In this document: piece after piece, positions 1 to 9,724 of the stretch
Layout: every line of letters starts with the position of its first letter
Numbering within the stretch: the stretch's first letter is position 1
Source of the DNA: Flavihumibacter rivuli
GTDB lineage: Bacteria; Bacteroidota; Bacteroidia; Chitinophagales; Chitinophagaceae
Assembly (NCBI RefSeq): GCF_018595685.2
Contig: NZ_CP092334.1
Span: forward strand, 2,632,001 to 2,696,000
DNA length: 64,000 bases
Reading direction: 5' to 3'
Translations under genes and position numbers: made by a program
Notes under the pieces: generated by a model
The model's database searches: none
Told to the model about the DNA's origin: nothing
Seen by the model: only the letters and a program-made list of their open reading frames with translations

Positions 1-1065
1 TAGCGTCGTAGGCCCATAGAAATGTCCCTGTGGAATACCCGCAATGGTATTAAAGATAGCCTCGCCATTGCGTTTGTTCCAGGCACCCAGTTCTTTCAAT
101 ACCTTGACCTGCTCATCAGGAATAGTACCATCGGCCATAGGCCCAATATCCAATAAGAGGTTCCCGCCATTGGCCACCGCATCCACAAAAATGGTGATGA
201 TCTCATAAGGCGTTTTCCAATTGGTATCAGTCGGCTGGTATCCCCAGTTATTGTTGATGGTCATGCACAACTCCCACCAATTGTACTTAGGCCTGGACAC
301 CGGGAAGTTCTGTTCCGGCGTCTCATAATCCCCATAGCCCTGCAAGCGGCCATTGATGATGGCGTTTGGGTTACGGGACAATATGATCTGCCTTACCTTC
401 TCCGATTCCCAGCGTTCTGCGCTATGTTCCCAATCGCCATCGAACCACCAGAGATCGGGTTGGTATTGGGTAGCGATCTCCCTGATCTGCCCCTGGAAGA
501 AATTGCGGAACCTGTTCCAACGCTCATAGTCCTGCTCTACCTTGTATCGAAAACTATCCTTCAGGAATCCCGGATAGTCAGGATAGCTCCAATCGATCAG
601 GGAATAATAAGCACCGCATTTTACCTGGCGCTTCCTTAATTCATCAAACAAGGGCTTCACCATGTCCTTGCGGGCAGGGGTTGCCTTAACACTGCTGAGT
701 TCATTCATGCGGGTATCATACATGGCTACCCCGTCATGGTGCTTGGTGATGATCACCGCATAGCGTGCCCCTGATTCCTGTATCAGGTCGGCCCACTGTG
801 CCGGATCATAGCGCTGGAGGTTGAAGCCCTTCAGCTGCTTCATATAATCCGCATAACTGATCTTCTTGTTATAGAAACTCCAGGATTCATCCACCCCATT
901 CACGGCATAAATACCGGCATGGATGAATATGCCCAGCTTGGCATCGGCAAACCATTGCATCTTATCGCGGATGGCATCTGCGCTGACCCTGGATTGGGCA
1001 GTAACCCTTCCGGCAACGACCAGGAGCAATAGGCAGGACAAGCGTTTGAAAGCAGTTGTATTCAT
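1..1065 (-). CDS. Alpha-L-fucosidase, GH29 (3' end outside window)
   Basis: Secreted glycoside hydrolase that removes alpha-L-fucose from glycans. The reading frame is open from the ATG at 1065 to the window edge (355 codons), so the C-terminus is missing. Residues 1-24 form a signal peptide (NTTAFKRLSCLLLLVVAGRV then TAQS). The GH29 barrel follows, with KLGIFIHAG, a TTKHHDGVAMYD block, and DLWWFDGDWE, whose first Asp after WWF matches the GH29 nucleophile. NGGNLLLDIGPMADGTI is the usual late GH29 motif. The gene is the last visible member of a minus-strand run that starts at 5778 and lies 52 bp after the GH36-like gene. GH29 assignment is firm; the linkage cleaved is not known. Confidence 0.9.
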   Translation of the reverse strand, partial: MNTTAFKRLSCLLLLVVAGRVTAQSRVSADAIRDKMQWFADAKLGIFIHAGIYAVNGVDESWSFYNKKISYADYMKQLKGFNLQRYDPAQWADLIQESGARYAVIITKHHDGVAMYDTRMNELSSVKATPARKDMVKPLFDELRKRQVKCGAYYSLIDWSYPDYPGFLKDSFRYKVEQDYERWNRFRNFFQGQIREIATQYQPDLWWFDGDWEHSAERWESEKVRQIILSRNPNAIINGRLQGYGDYETPEQNFPVSRPKYNWWELCMTINNNWGYQPTDTNWKTPYEIITIFVDAVANGGNLLLDIGPMADGTIPDEQVKVLKELGAWNKRNGEAIFNTIAGIPQGHFYGPTTL

Positions 1066-1117
1066 GATGAAATGAGATTAGAGGAATTAAAACATTAAAG
1101 ATCAGTTGCTCCCGTTC

Positions 1118-3289
1118 TTACTCGATCACCAACCAGGTGTAGGTATCAGGTGGCAGGGTAATGGTCAGTTTCACATCGTTGTTGCGGTCAAGGATATGGG
1201 GCATGGGCTGGCCATCCTTCTCGCGGATCATCGCCTTTACGGATATCCCCGTATAATACAGTGGCAGTGTGATGGTGCGCGTGATGGCTGTAGCCGTTGG
1301 GTTGAACAACATCACCAGTCCCTTTTGCTTCAATGCCGGGTTTACATGCATCCAGCCATCCCAATCCCTTCCATCGGCGCGCCGCAGATGGATGATATCC
1401 GAATTCAGGATATCCCTGTAGCGCTTGTACCAGCTGATGGTATTGGCAACCAGCTTACGCGTGGCCTCGGTATCATACAATCTGGGTCCGCGGTAACAGG
1501 CCTGGATGCCTGCGCCATAGTATTGCATCATCAGTTGCTCATAATCCTTCAGGTGCTCACTGAGTGGTTCCAGGATGGCTTCGGGTCCACCGCCCTGGTA
1601 ACGCGTGAGGGGAACAAAGCCCCAGCCCATGGAAGGTGTTTTCTCGAAGGTGCCATCATAAATGTTCTGGCGGTTCAGGACCTTCTGTTGTTCCCTCGAT
1701 AGGGAGAAATTCACTTCACGGTAACCCAGTGCGATCTTATGGGTGCCGTCAAGGAAATACCAATCCGGTGCATTGATGTACACGCCTCGCTCATTCAGCC
1801 AACGATAAAGTTCCTTCTGGATCTCCATCTGCCGCCATTGAGAATCCTCCAGTCCATGATGGCCCGGATGCGTAGTGGAGCCACAAACATCACCCGGATA
1901 GGGACCATCATTCTCCCAGATATCAAAACCAGTCCTGGCAAAGAAATACTTGATCTTATCGCGGTAGGCCAATCCCCACTTACTACCGAAACAGGGGGCA
2001 TGACCAAAGAAGGCGCCGCCCGGTTTGCCTGTGGCAGGATCCACCACATCATCCTCATCACTGATCCGCCTGCTGCTGAAAAGGGAATACCCCCCGAGCA
2101 ATATTTTCTTCGCATGTGCATAATCGGCAAGCGCCTTCCACCTGGCGATATTGGAAGCTGAACTGTCTTCCATGTTCAGGTGGCTGCCAAAGCTCAGGAT
2201 CACGGCTTCATAACCGGTCGCCACACATTGGTCAATGGCCTGTCGCACTTCCTCATCCGTCTTGCTCACAAGGTGCATGAAGATGGGATTCTGGTTGGTC
2301 CAGGGCGCAATGGCCCGGTACATTTTACGGATCATCATTCCCCTGCGCTCCCGGTCATAGCTGTCCATCAGCAGTTCATGGGTCCTGACGGAACGAAAGC
2401 TTTCGCCGGGTTGCAAGAGGATACCCTGCGCTTTCTCCGGGTACACTTCCAGCAAGCACGGTGTCTGGTAATTGTAATTGACCTGTGAAGTATAACTGCT
2501 GTCCGTTTTCCAATGGGTGGTCTGGTCGCTGATATCATAGCGCATGGCATTGTTGAAGGCATAATTCGTCTCCACATATATGCCATGCTGCTTCTTCATC
2601 ACATCTGGACTTCCCACCACGGCACTCTCTTCCTCCACCAATGCCAGCACTTCATTCACCACCCTGTCGATCCTGATAGGGTCCTGGCCAATATTATCGA
2701 TGGTCACCCATTTCACAATCAGGGGCAGGCCATCATAAATGGCGTAGTGCACCTGCACTTCAACATTCTCCAGTTCCTTCAGGGGCGAAACGAAATTCAG
2801 GATGAGTTCCTGTCCGCCTGTCGCGCCTGCCTCCAGCGCCCATGCCGTTCGCTTCCAGTTCAGGACCGGTTTGAGCGGCTGGATGGTATAGTCGGAAAAG
2901 TAAAAATCCTCCTCCCCTTTCTTCAGGGTATCCAGCCAGGAAGGCTGCAGGTAGGCCTTCTCCTGTTGGCCATGGAGGCCGCCCACATTATAGGCCTTGC
3001 CTTCGAGTATGACCCTGGCCTCAGGCTGGACCGCCCTGACCAGTTGCTGGCCATTGGCCAGATTGGTATAATCATAACAGGCAAGGTTAGGCGAAATCCG
3101 GAAGACGCGTTTGACCAATCCATTGTACAGGATAATATCCTTACCTGCATCGATCACCCGTGCTTTCACAGGCACTGGTCTTACGAGCCAGTCCACCCCA
3201 ACAAAAGGATAGGCCTCTTGCTGCGCCAGCAGAGGCCTAAACATAGTTATAGACAGCATAGCTGCCAGGATCACTAACCGATTACGCAT
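1118..3289 (-). CDS. Secreted glycoside hydrolase, clan GH-D-like (GH36/alpha-galactosidase-type)
   Basis: A 723-residue exported protein with a signal peptide ending near LLAQQ (about residue 23). The N-terminal half looks like a beta-sandwich. The middle is a TIM-barrel-like section with GFDIWENDGPYPGDVC, where the Asp residues after the strand resemble the nucleophile region of clan GH-D enzymes (GH27/GH36). The C-terminus looks like a small beta domain ending TYTWLVIE. I recognise the fold type rather than the exact family, so the substrate (possibly alpha-galactoside or alpha-GalNAc caps on glycoproteins) is inferred from the fucosidase and glycosylasparaginase neighbours. It follows the glycosylasparaginase gene by 39 bp and precedes a GH29 gene by 52 bp, which suggests one transcript. 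Confidence 0.6.
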   Translation of the reverse strand: MRNRLVILAAMLSITMFRPLLAQQEAYPFVGVDWLVRPVPVKARVIDAGKDIILYNGLVKRVFRISPNLACYDYTNLANGQQLVRAVQPEARVILEGKAYNVGGLHGQQEKAYLQPSWLDTLKKGEEDFYFSDYTIQPLKPVLNWKRTAWALEAGATGGQELILNFVSPLKELENVEVQVHYAIYDGLPLIVKWVTIDNIGQDPIRIDRVVNEVLALVEEESAVVGSPDVMKKQHGIYVETNYAFNNAMRYDISDQTTHWKTDSSYTSQVNYNYQTPCLLEVYPEKAQGILLQPGESFRSVRTHELLMDSYDRERRGMMIRKMYRAIAPWTNQNPIFMHLVSKTDEEVRQAIDQCVATGYEAVILSFGSHLNMEDSSASNIARWKALADYAHAKKILLGGYSLFSSRRISDEDDVVDPATGKPGGAFFGHAPCFGSKWGLAYRDKIKYFFARTGFDIWENDGPYPGDVCGSTTHPGHHGLEDSQWRQMEIQKELYRWLNERGVYINAPDWYFLDGTHKIALGYREVNFSLSREQQKVLNRQNIYDGTFEKTPSMGWGFVPLTRYQGGGPEAILEPLSEHLKDYEQLMMQYYGAGIQACYRGPRLYDTEATRKLVANTISWYKRYRDILNSDIIHLRRADGRDWDGWMHVNPALKQKGLVMLFNPTATAITRTITLPLYYTGISVKAMIREKDGQPMPHILDRNNDVKLTITLPPDTYTWLVIE

Positions 3290-3328
3290 GATGGTTATAG
3301 TTAGTTCCGGTTCATCCGGTAATGACGA

Positions 3329-4375
3329 TCAACTGAAATAGCTTTTTGCCTCCAGCACTTTCTCTTCCCTGCCGTTCTTTACAGAATAGGTGAAGCCTTT
3401 ATGGATGGCAAAGGCGCCATAGTTGCCGGCCTTGTCCAGTGCCAGGAAGCCCACCTGCAATTTCTTTGCACGCTCGGGATCACGGTTCACAATACGCTCA
3501 ACTGCCTTCCTGCAGGCCGCTTCAGGATCGAATCCCTGGCGCATCAGCTCTACTACAGTATGGGATCCACAGGTACGGATCACTTCTTCGCCCAATCCGG
3601 AGGAAGTAGCAGCACCCACTTCACCATCTACATACAGACCTGCGCCAATGATGGGCGAATCACCTACGCGACCACGCATTTTCCAGGCTGCCCCACTCGT
3701 AGTACAGGCCCCGCCCATCTTACCGGTACTGTCGATGCCCAGCAGGCCTATGGTATCATGGTTATAGGGACCACCGGGTAATTTCTTCTTATCGCCCTGC
3801 CATGCCTTGTTCTCAATATTGATCACCGGTTCATACTTAGAGGTCTTCAGCCATTCCTTCCAGGCCTTCTCTGATGCAGGTGTGAGCAGGTTCTGTTTCT
3901 TGAAGCCATTGGCCAATGCGAACTGCAGGGCACCTTCGCCTACCAGCATTACGTGCGGCGTTTTCTGCATCACCAGTTTGGCCACGGAAATGGGGTGCAT
4001 GATATGTTCGAGGGCGGCAACGGAACCGCAGTTCAAAGCCCCGTCCATGATGCAGGCATCAAGGGTAACCTTTCCGTCGCGGTCGGGGAAGCCGCCATAG
4101 CCAACGGTCTGGTTATTGGGATCGGCCTCCGGAACATGAGCACCTTTCTCCAGTGCATCGATCACGTCACCACCGGCAACCAGGATCTTCCAGGCCTCGG
4201 CATTGGCGGCCTTACCGAAATCCCAGGTAGAGATTACCACCGGATCCTTGGTACCCTGCTGCTTCTCCTTCACTACAGCAGCCAGTGATTTGCGTTGCCA
4301 TAATACTGCCAGCGCACCGGCAAGTGATGTTTGCAGGAATTTTCTTCTTTGCGACATTTCCGAAAAATTTTTCAC
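3329..4375 (-). CDS. N4-(beta-N-acetylglucosaminyl)-L-asparaginase (glycosylasparaginase)
   Basis: An N-terminal-nucleophile hydrolase that cleaves the GlcNAc-Asn bond left after N-glycan trimming. It begins with a twin-arginine signal (SQRRKFLQTSLAGALA, residues 8-23), so export is probably by Tat and probably folded. The autoprocessing site is NHDTIGLLG: cleavage before Thr208 would expose the catalytic Thr and split the chain into alpha and beta subunits. Downstream substrate-pocket motifs are GACTTSG and RVGDSPIIGAG. At 348 residues the length is normal for the family. It sits 56 bp after the GH29 gene at 4432-5778 and 39 bp before the GH36-like gene. Together they fit stepwise dismantling of fucosylated N-glycopeptides. 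An alternative start is Met7. Confidence 0.9.
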   Translation of the reverse strand: MKNFSEMSQRRKFLQTSLAGALAVLWQRKSLAAVVKEKQQGTKDPVVISTWDFGKAANAEAWKILVAGGDVIDALEKGAHVPEADPNNQTVGYGGFPDRDGKVTLDACIMDGALNCGSVAALEHIMHPISVAKLVMQKTPHVMLVGEGALQFALANGFKKQNLLTPASEKAWKEWLKTSKYEPVINIENKAWQGDKKKLPGGPYNHDTIGLLGIDSTGKMGGACTTSGAAWKMRGRVGDSPIIGAGLYVDGEVGAATSSGLGEEVIRTCGSHTVVELMRQGFDPEAACRKAVERIVNRDPERAKKLQVGFLALDKAGNYGAFAIHKGFTYSVKNGREEKVLEAKSYFS

Positions 4376-4431
4376 AAGCTACTGAGATTCCTCCAGTCAA
4401 AATCAGGCCTTGCCCAAAATGTCCCAAGGGA

Positions 4432-5778
4432 TTATTTCTTATCAGCGGGCTTGAATTGCAGTTCAAGTATCGTATCTACTTCATCGTACACCAGCCCATC
4501 CGTATAGATGAAGATCCCTTCTGGCACCTGCTTGAAACGAAGCTTGCCGGCGGTATTCAACAATTGTGCGGATACCAGTTTGTCCTTCACACCCGGCAGG
4601 AAGATATAGCCTTCTGTAGCGGGTTGGCGAAGGATATGCGCATACCAGGTCATCCCTTTTGCTGTCACCACACCCCATTGCTGCTCCTTCATTACACCAC
4701 CGCGGGTACCATAGATGGAAGCGCCATTCCTCTGCATCCAGTTACCCATCAACCGTAACGTGTCGGTAAACTCAGGCTGGATGGTGCCATCGGGCATGGG
4801 ACCAACATTGAGCAGGAAATTCGCATTCATGCTGGCGGCAGTTACCATATACTGGATCAATCGCTTCGTGGATTTGTAATTCTTGTCCGTGATATTGAAG
4901 CCCCATGAATCGTTCATGGTCTCGCAGGTCTCCAGCGGGAGTTGCGAAACCGCCGCCCCACCGAAGCCTGTGGTATTGCCTCCAGGGAGGTCCTTTTCAA
5001 AGGCCTGGAAATCCTCTCCGGGTATGGGCGTGAGGTGGTGGTTATTGGAGATCAGGCAAGCGGGCTGCAGGCTGTGGATCAGCTTATAGATCTCATCATA
5101 CTGCCAGTCTACTTTAGAACCGGCCTTCTTATCGTGGTCATTATCGAGCTGGTCCCAATGGCCATCAAACCACACTCCTGCAATTGGACCATAATTGGTC
5201 AGCAGTTCGGTAAGTTGCGCCTTCATGAAACGGATATAGCTTTCCCAATTGCTCTTCTCCGTGCGGCCTGTCCCTTTACCTGTCCTTCCCGTTTCATACT
5301 GGTAATCACTGCGGTACCAATCGAGCAGCGAATAGTAAAGGAAGAGTTGGATGCCTTCACGCTGGCAGGCTTCTGATAATTGCTTGAGCACGTCCTTGCC
5401 ATAGGGGGTACTGGTGATCTTCCAGTCAGATTGTTTCGTATCCCAGTTACTGAAACCATCGTGGTGACGGGTAATGAAAGTGATGTATTTCATGCCTGCT
5501 GCCTTGGCGGTTGCCACCCATTTGTTGGCATCAAAGGACTGGGGATTGAAGATATTGATCAACCGACTATATTCCTTCACGCCGATATTTCGGTTGTTCA
5601 TCACCCATTCCCCATGACCCAATAAACTGGAAGCGCCCCAGTGGATGAACATACCGAATTTCATGTCCTGGAAATTCTTCCTTGCCGTAAGGTTCTCCGG
5701 GTTCGGGGTATAATCTTGCGCAATCGTTTGAGTATGCAGGACCGCGGCCAGGGCCAGTCCAACAAGCAATCTTTTCAT
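4432..5778 (-). CDS. Alpha-L-fucosidase, GH29 (second copy)
   Basis: A 448-residue secreted GH29 enzyme. I place the start at 5778 because MKRLLVGLALAAVLHTQTIA is a good signal peptide; the frame stays open 20 codons further upstream to 5838 but that extension is not signal-like. Family motifs in order are KFGMFIHWG, FITRHHDGFSNWD, GVWFDGHWD with the nucleophile Asp, and NANFLLNVGPMPDGTI. It is first in the run of four minus-strand genes, so the promoter is expected in 5779-5923, shared with the divergent AraC gene. The two GH29 paralogues in one cluster differ in sequence and may act on different fucose linkages; this is inference. Confidence 0.92.
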   Translation of the reverse strand: MKRLLVGLALAAVLHTQTIAQDYTPNPENLTARKNFQDMKFGMFIHWGASSLLGHGEWVMNNRNIGVKEYSRLINIFNPQSFDANKWVATAKAAGMKYITFITRHHDGFSNWDTKQSDWKITSTPYGKDVLKQLSEACQREGIQLFLYYSLLDWYRSDYQYETGRTGKGTGRTEKSNWESYIRFMKAQLTELLTNYGPIAGVWFDGHWDQLDNDHDKKAGSKVDWQYDEIYKLIHSLQPACLISNNHHLTPIPGEDFQAFEKDLPGGNTTGFGGAAVSQLPLETCETMNDSWGFNITDKNYKSTKRLIQYMVTAASMNANFLLNVGPMPDGTIQPEFTDTLRLMGNWMQRNGASIYGTRGGVMKEQQWGVVTAKGMTWYAHILRQPATEGYIFLPGVKDKLVSAQLLNTAGKLRFKQVPEGIFIYTDGLVYDEVDTILELQFKPADKK

Positions 5779-5880
5779 GGACAAATCGTATTTTACATGA
5801 AGAAAAATATAGAAGGCCTCCTGCAGCGGCAGTGGCACACTATAGCAAACTATTTCAAACCTTCCTATAATATTACCTGA

Positions 5881-5897
5881 TTATTACCCGGTAATAA
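5881..5897. promoter_or_regulatory. Operator-like palindrome between fucosidase and AraC genes
   Basis: Two perfect 8-bp arms, TTATTACC and GGTAATAA, are separated by a single C. A further ATTACC half-site lies about 10 bp to the left. The site is in the divergent intergenic region, 26 bp before the GTG start of the AraC gene and about 100 bp from the fucosidase start. It could be an operator for the adjacent regulator; no binding data are available. Confidence 0.4.
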
Positions 5898-5923
5898 GCA
5901 TTATTTATCACTAAGAAAATGCC

Positions 5924-6787
5924 GTGAAAATAGAGCAAACCGAGATCACGCCACGGATCAATAGTTACGTGACAGCATTCAGGCGGGAAGAGCCTTTCTT
6001 CCAGTCGCCTTTCCATTTCCATCCGGAACTGGAACTGGTTTATGTGCAGGAGAGTTTTGGAAAACGGATCATCGGCAATGTAGTAGAGCCCTTTGAAGCA
6101 AGGGATATGGTCTTCCTCGGATCCAACATCCCGCATGTCTGGCTGAATGATGAGACCTATTACCAGGGACTCAGCAACCTGAAAGCGCGCGCTATCGTGG
6201 TCTATTTTAATAAGGAAATATTTGGCCCCCTGTTCTTTGAACTGAACGAGACCAGGAAGATCAATGCCCTATTCCAGCAAGCGGAAAGGGGACTGCGCAT
6301 CAGCGGCAAGACCCAATCTATTATCGCCAAAAAGCTGGAAAAACTGGTGGATAAAAAGGACTTTGACCAATTGCTGGGATTGCTGGAGATCCTCAACCTG
6401 CTGGCCGAAAGCAAGGATGTCCAGGCGATCAATCCTGAAGCTTATTCTGCCAGCGTTAGCCACGCGCAGACCGATCGGTTATCGGAAGTCTTTAAATATG
6501 TAAAAGCCAATTTCAGGGAGGACATCACCCTGACGGATATCGCGGCCATTGCCAATCTTACTCCTCAATCCTTTTGCCGCTTGTTCAAGAAAAGGACCAA
6601 TAAGCATTTTGTGGAATACCTGAATGAGGTAAGGGTTTCCAATGCCTGTTCAATGCTGCTGAAATCAGATAGGAGCATATCTGAGATCGCCTATGAATGT
6701 GGGTATAAGACGCTCTCCAATTTCAATAAACTGTTCAAGAAGATCACCGGGAAAACACCCAAAGAGTACAAACGTGATGCAGAATAG
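5924..6787 (+). CDS. AraC-family transcriptional regulator with cupin N-terminal domain
   Basis: A 287-residue regulator. The N-terminal cupin-like sensing domain contains FHFHPELELVYV (about residues 27-38) and is followed by a helical linker. Two AraC helix-turn-helix motifs fill residues about 190-285, ending with the signature ISEIAYECGYKTLSNFNKLF and GKTPKEYKR. The start is a GTG: the nearest ATG, 5 bp upstream, runs at once into TGA. It is divergent from the fucosidase/glycosylasparaginase cluster and is the likely local regulator, responding to a released sugar. The stop lies only 16 bp from the convergent LuxR-type regulator gene. Confidence 0.9.
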   Translation: MKIEQTEITPRINSYVTAFRREEPFFQSPFHFHPELELVYVQESFGKRIIGNVVEPFEARDMVFLGSNIPHVWLNDETYYQGLSNLKARAIVVYFNKEIFGPLFFELNETRKINALFQQAERGLRISGKTQSIIAKKLEKLVDKKDFDQLLGLLEILNLLAESKDVQAINPEAYSASVSHAQTDRLSEVFKYVKANFREDITLTDIAAIANLTPQSFCRLFKKRTNKHFVEYLNEVRVSNACSMLLKSDRSISEIAYECGYKTLSNFNKLFKKITGKTPKEYKRDAE

Positions 6788-6803
6788 CCCACCCGGCCAA
6801 TCA

Positions 6804-9701
6804 TTACACCATATTCTTTAGGAAGTCGGCCAGGTTTTGTTCTGTTGGAATGTCCAGCTTCTTCCTTAACCTGTACCTGCTGATCTCCACCCCGCGCAAG
6901 GAAATATTCATCAACTGTGCAATTTCCTTGGAAGAAAGGTTGAGTTGAAGGTAAGCGCACAACTTAAGGTCGGTATTGGTCAACATGGGATACTTCGATT
7001 TCAGCTTCTTCAGGAAATCGTTGTTGATCTCATCGAAGGATGCTGCAAAGCGCTCCCAGTCTGAATTATTCCGTTCAATATCACCCAATAGCTGGATGGC
7101 CCTTTTAATATCATTGTTATTCCCACTTGCCTTGTAAAGCCGCTGTAATTCATCCTTCACCTTGGCGATGGCATCACTCCTTTCCACGAGGTGCATGGTA
7201 GTATCCGCCAATTCCTTGTTCTTGTACTTTACCTCATTCTCCAGCTTTTCCTTCTGGAGTTTGATGATCTCCTTCTCATTCTTCTCCATTTCCAGTTGGT
7301 GAAGGGTATTGATCTGCCTCTGGCGCTCCTCGAACTGCAGCCTTTGCAGGTACAAGTTTCGTTTCTGCCATCTGTTCACCAGGTAAAAGAGCAGGTACAA
7401 CAGCAATGCATAAACGATATAGGCCCATATGGTCCTGTACCAGGGAGGCAATACCTTAAAAGGATAACTGGCCACTTCAGATTCCTGCCCCAGGTTGGTC
7501 CTGGCCTTGACCTTGAACACATAGGACCCTTCCGGGAGGTTGGTATAATCCCGTTCAGTCCGGCCAGACCAGTTGCCCCAGTCAGCATCATAGCCTTCCA
7601 GAAAGTAACTGTATTCGATGGTATTCTGCATCCCGTATGCCGGGCAACTGTATTCAAAATGGAAGGAGTTGAAACGGTAGGGCATTTCGAAAAGATTGCC
7701 CCCTTCCTCCCTAACCGGGTCACCTTGTAAGAATGCATCATACCCTCCATATACAACCGAATCTGCCTTACCGAAGGCCTTCACCTGTCCCACTAATACA
7801 CCCAGGGGTTGCCGGTTGCCTTTGTACTTTTCGAAATTGAGCAGGATGATCCCCTTTTCAGAGGCAATAAAGATATTGCGGGCATCGAATGGATACACCG
7901 ATTCAAAGCCGGAGAGGATCTGGCCGGTCAGTTCCGGGAAATAGGTTATGGAACTGCTATCCTTTCCTTTCCCAAAACTTACCACCCCCAACTGCTTGCC
8001 GCTGCAGAACCAGATATTGCCATCGGCATCCTCATTCAGGTAGCGCAAGGGGGTTTCTTGCAGGATGGGGGAAAGGACCGGTGAAGGGATAAACCTTCCC
8101 GATTTCCGGTCAAACTCATAGGGTCCCTTTTCCGTGGCAAAGATCATCCTGTTCTTCACCTTGAACACATGGTTGCCAAGGGTTGAAGGCAGACCATTTT
8201 TCTCATTGTACAACTTTGCCTCATAGGATCGTCCATCTGCGGAAAGCCTGAGCTGGTAGATGCCCCTGTAAGGATGTGATGCCCATATCTGCTGGTCATT
8301 ATCGATGGCGAGGAAACGCAGGGATTCATAAATGCCTTTCAGGTTTCCGAGGTCGGTAAAACCGGATTTACCATAACCCAACATTTTCAATCCGGTATAG
8401 TTGCCCACCAATACACGTGGTGAAGGCACTACCGGGTCAAGCGGCACAAACAACCAGGCGGGTTCCGGTGCAATGGGAACGGCCCTGCCATCGCGGATTA
8501 TGAAGGTGCCGGAATTATGGCCCATCAATACCTGTTGGTTCACTTCGTCCAGTCTCCATGCCTGGCCGGCACTATTAGCGATCATGATGAACTCGCCCTT
8601 TGAAAAACTCAGGTCCTTATTGGCAGAGGGGTCAAGGCGCACCATATAGGCGCCATCCGAGGTTGCCACATAGAGCTGGTTGTTCAGCACCCGGGCAGAA
8701 AAACCCGCCAATTCGTTCTCGGCAACCGGGCTGATATACTTGATGGCCGCATTATAAGCTATATAACTGATGCCATTATTGAGGCCTGTCCAGAGGTTCT
8801 GTTCCCTGTCCCGGAATACGGCCAGTACATTATTGTTTTGCAATCCTTCGCGCCGCGACAGTTGCTGGATGGTATGGCCATTGAGGTCCATGATCACACA
8901 ACCGGATGAAGTAGTCCCCAGTACGAATTCCTGTTCGTTCAGGGGTTCGGCTATGTACACATCACCTTTCAGGATGGATGGCTTTCCCACCATATGCCTG
9001 CTCAGCGAGTCACCGGTCACCCGGAAAAAATTGCCTTTAAGGGAAGCCAGGAAGAAACCCTGGGGATTCACCTGCAAGAGCCCGGCCACCAGTTCCCCTC
9101 CCAGCAGCTGGTTATTCCTGAGCGGTATCCATTGGGAACCATTAAAATAATAAAGGCCCTGCTGCTTGTCCTGGGCATAGACCCTGGACCCGATGGCTTT
9201 CATGAAGACCCATTCTGACTTGGCGGGAAAGACCTGGATGCTGTTCTCCTTTAGCTGGAAGATCCTGTCGGTCGCCCTGAAATAAACGGCCCCATTCAGG
9301 ACCTCAATATCCCAGATATCGGCAAAGCTCCGCTGGTTGGCTGGAAGAAGGTCAATAAGGGTGGTGTACTTCAATACCCCACGGCCATCGGCCCTGAAGT
9401 AGCCCATTTCACCCTGGCCACCACTATATATCCTGCCCATGCTATCGAGGGCAAGGGAACGCATGATGGTTTTATTGGGAAGGGGGTAGAGTTTCCAATA
9501 GGCCCCGTCGAAAGTGATCAGGCCTTCATTGTTGGCGAAATACATCTGGCCCCTGGCATCCTGCCGGATATCCCAGGTCTGGGCCCCTCCATGAAACTCG
9601 GTCTTGCTGAAATTAACGATCCTGGGCAAGCCGATGGTATTCTGTCCCAATACCCCGACAGCCAATAGAAAAAGAATGGCAAGCAATCCCCATTTTTTCA
9701 T
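6804..9701 (-). CDS. Membrane-tethered beta-propeller/Y_Y_Y regulator with LuxR-type HTH
   Basis: A 965-residue one-component sensor-regulator. It has a signal peptide (KKWGLLAILFLLAVGVLG), a large periplasmic Reg_prop-type beta-propeller with repeats such as DIRQDARGQMYFANNEGLI, and a Y_Y_Y domain (YSYFLEGYDADWGNWSGRT). One membrane helix follows (about residues 737-760, IWAYIVYALLLYLLFYLV), then a long charged coiled coil, and finally a cytoplasmic LuxR helix-turn-helix (LNLSSKEIAQLMNISLRGVE). It has no histidine kinase or receiver domain, unlike classical hybrid two-component systems, so periplasmic glycan sensing would act directly on a tethered DNA-binding domain. It is divergent from susC, with phased direct repeats in between, and probably controls the glucan locus. 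Confidence 0.9.
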   Translation of the reverse strand: MKKWGLLAILFLLAVGVLGQNTIGLPRIVNFSKTEFHGGAQTWDIRQDARGQMYFANNEGLITFDGAYWKLYPLPNKTIMRSLALDSMGRIYSGGQGEMGYFRADGRGVLKYTTLIDLLPANQRSFADIWDIEVLNGAVYFRATDRIFQLKENSIQVFPAKSEWVFMKAIGSRVYAQDKQQGLYYFNGSQWIPLRNNQLLGGELVAGLLQVNPQGFFLASLKGNFFRVTGDSLSRHMVGKPSILKGDVYIAEPLNEQEFVLGTTSSGCVIMDLNGHTIQQLSRREGLQNNNVLAVFRDREQNLWTGLNNGISYIAYNAAIKYISPVAENELAGFSARVLNNQLYVATSDGAYMVRLDPSANKDLSFSKGEFIMIANSAGQAWRLDEVNQQVLMGHNSGTFIIRDGRAVPIAPEPAWLFVPLDPVVPSPRVLVGNYTGLKMLGYGKSGFTDLGNLKGIYESLRFLAIDNDQQIWASHPYRGIYQLRLSADGRSYEAKLYNEKNGLPSTLGNHVFKVKNRMIFATEKGPYEFDRKSGRFIPSPVLSPILQETPLRYLNEDADGNIWFCSGKQLGVVSFGKGKDSSSITYFPELTGQILSGFESVYPFDARNIFIASEKGIILLNFEKYKGNRQPLGVLVGQVKAFGKADSVVYGGYDAFLQGDPVREEGGNLFEMPYRFNSFHFEYSCPAYGMQNTIEYSYFLEGYDADWGNWSGRTERDYTNLPEGSYVFKVKARTNLGQESEVASYPFKVLPPWYRTIWAYIVYALLLYLLFYLVNRWQKRNLYLQRLQFEERQRQINTLHQLEMEKNEKEIIKLQKEKLENEVKYKNKELADTTMHLVERSDAIAKVKDELQRLYKASGNNNDIKRAIQLLGDIERNNSDWERFAASFDEINNDFLKKLKSKYPMLTNTDLKLCAYLQLNLSSKEIAQLMNISLRGVEISRYRLRKKLDIPTEQNLADFLKNMV

Positions 9702-9724
9702 CCCATAAATATAGGAAATGACTA

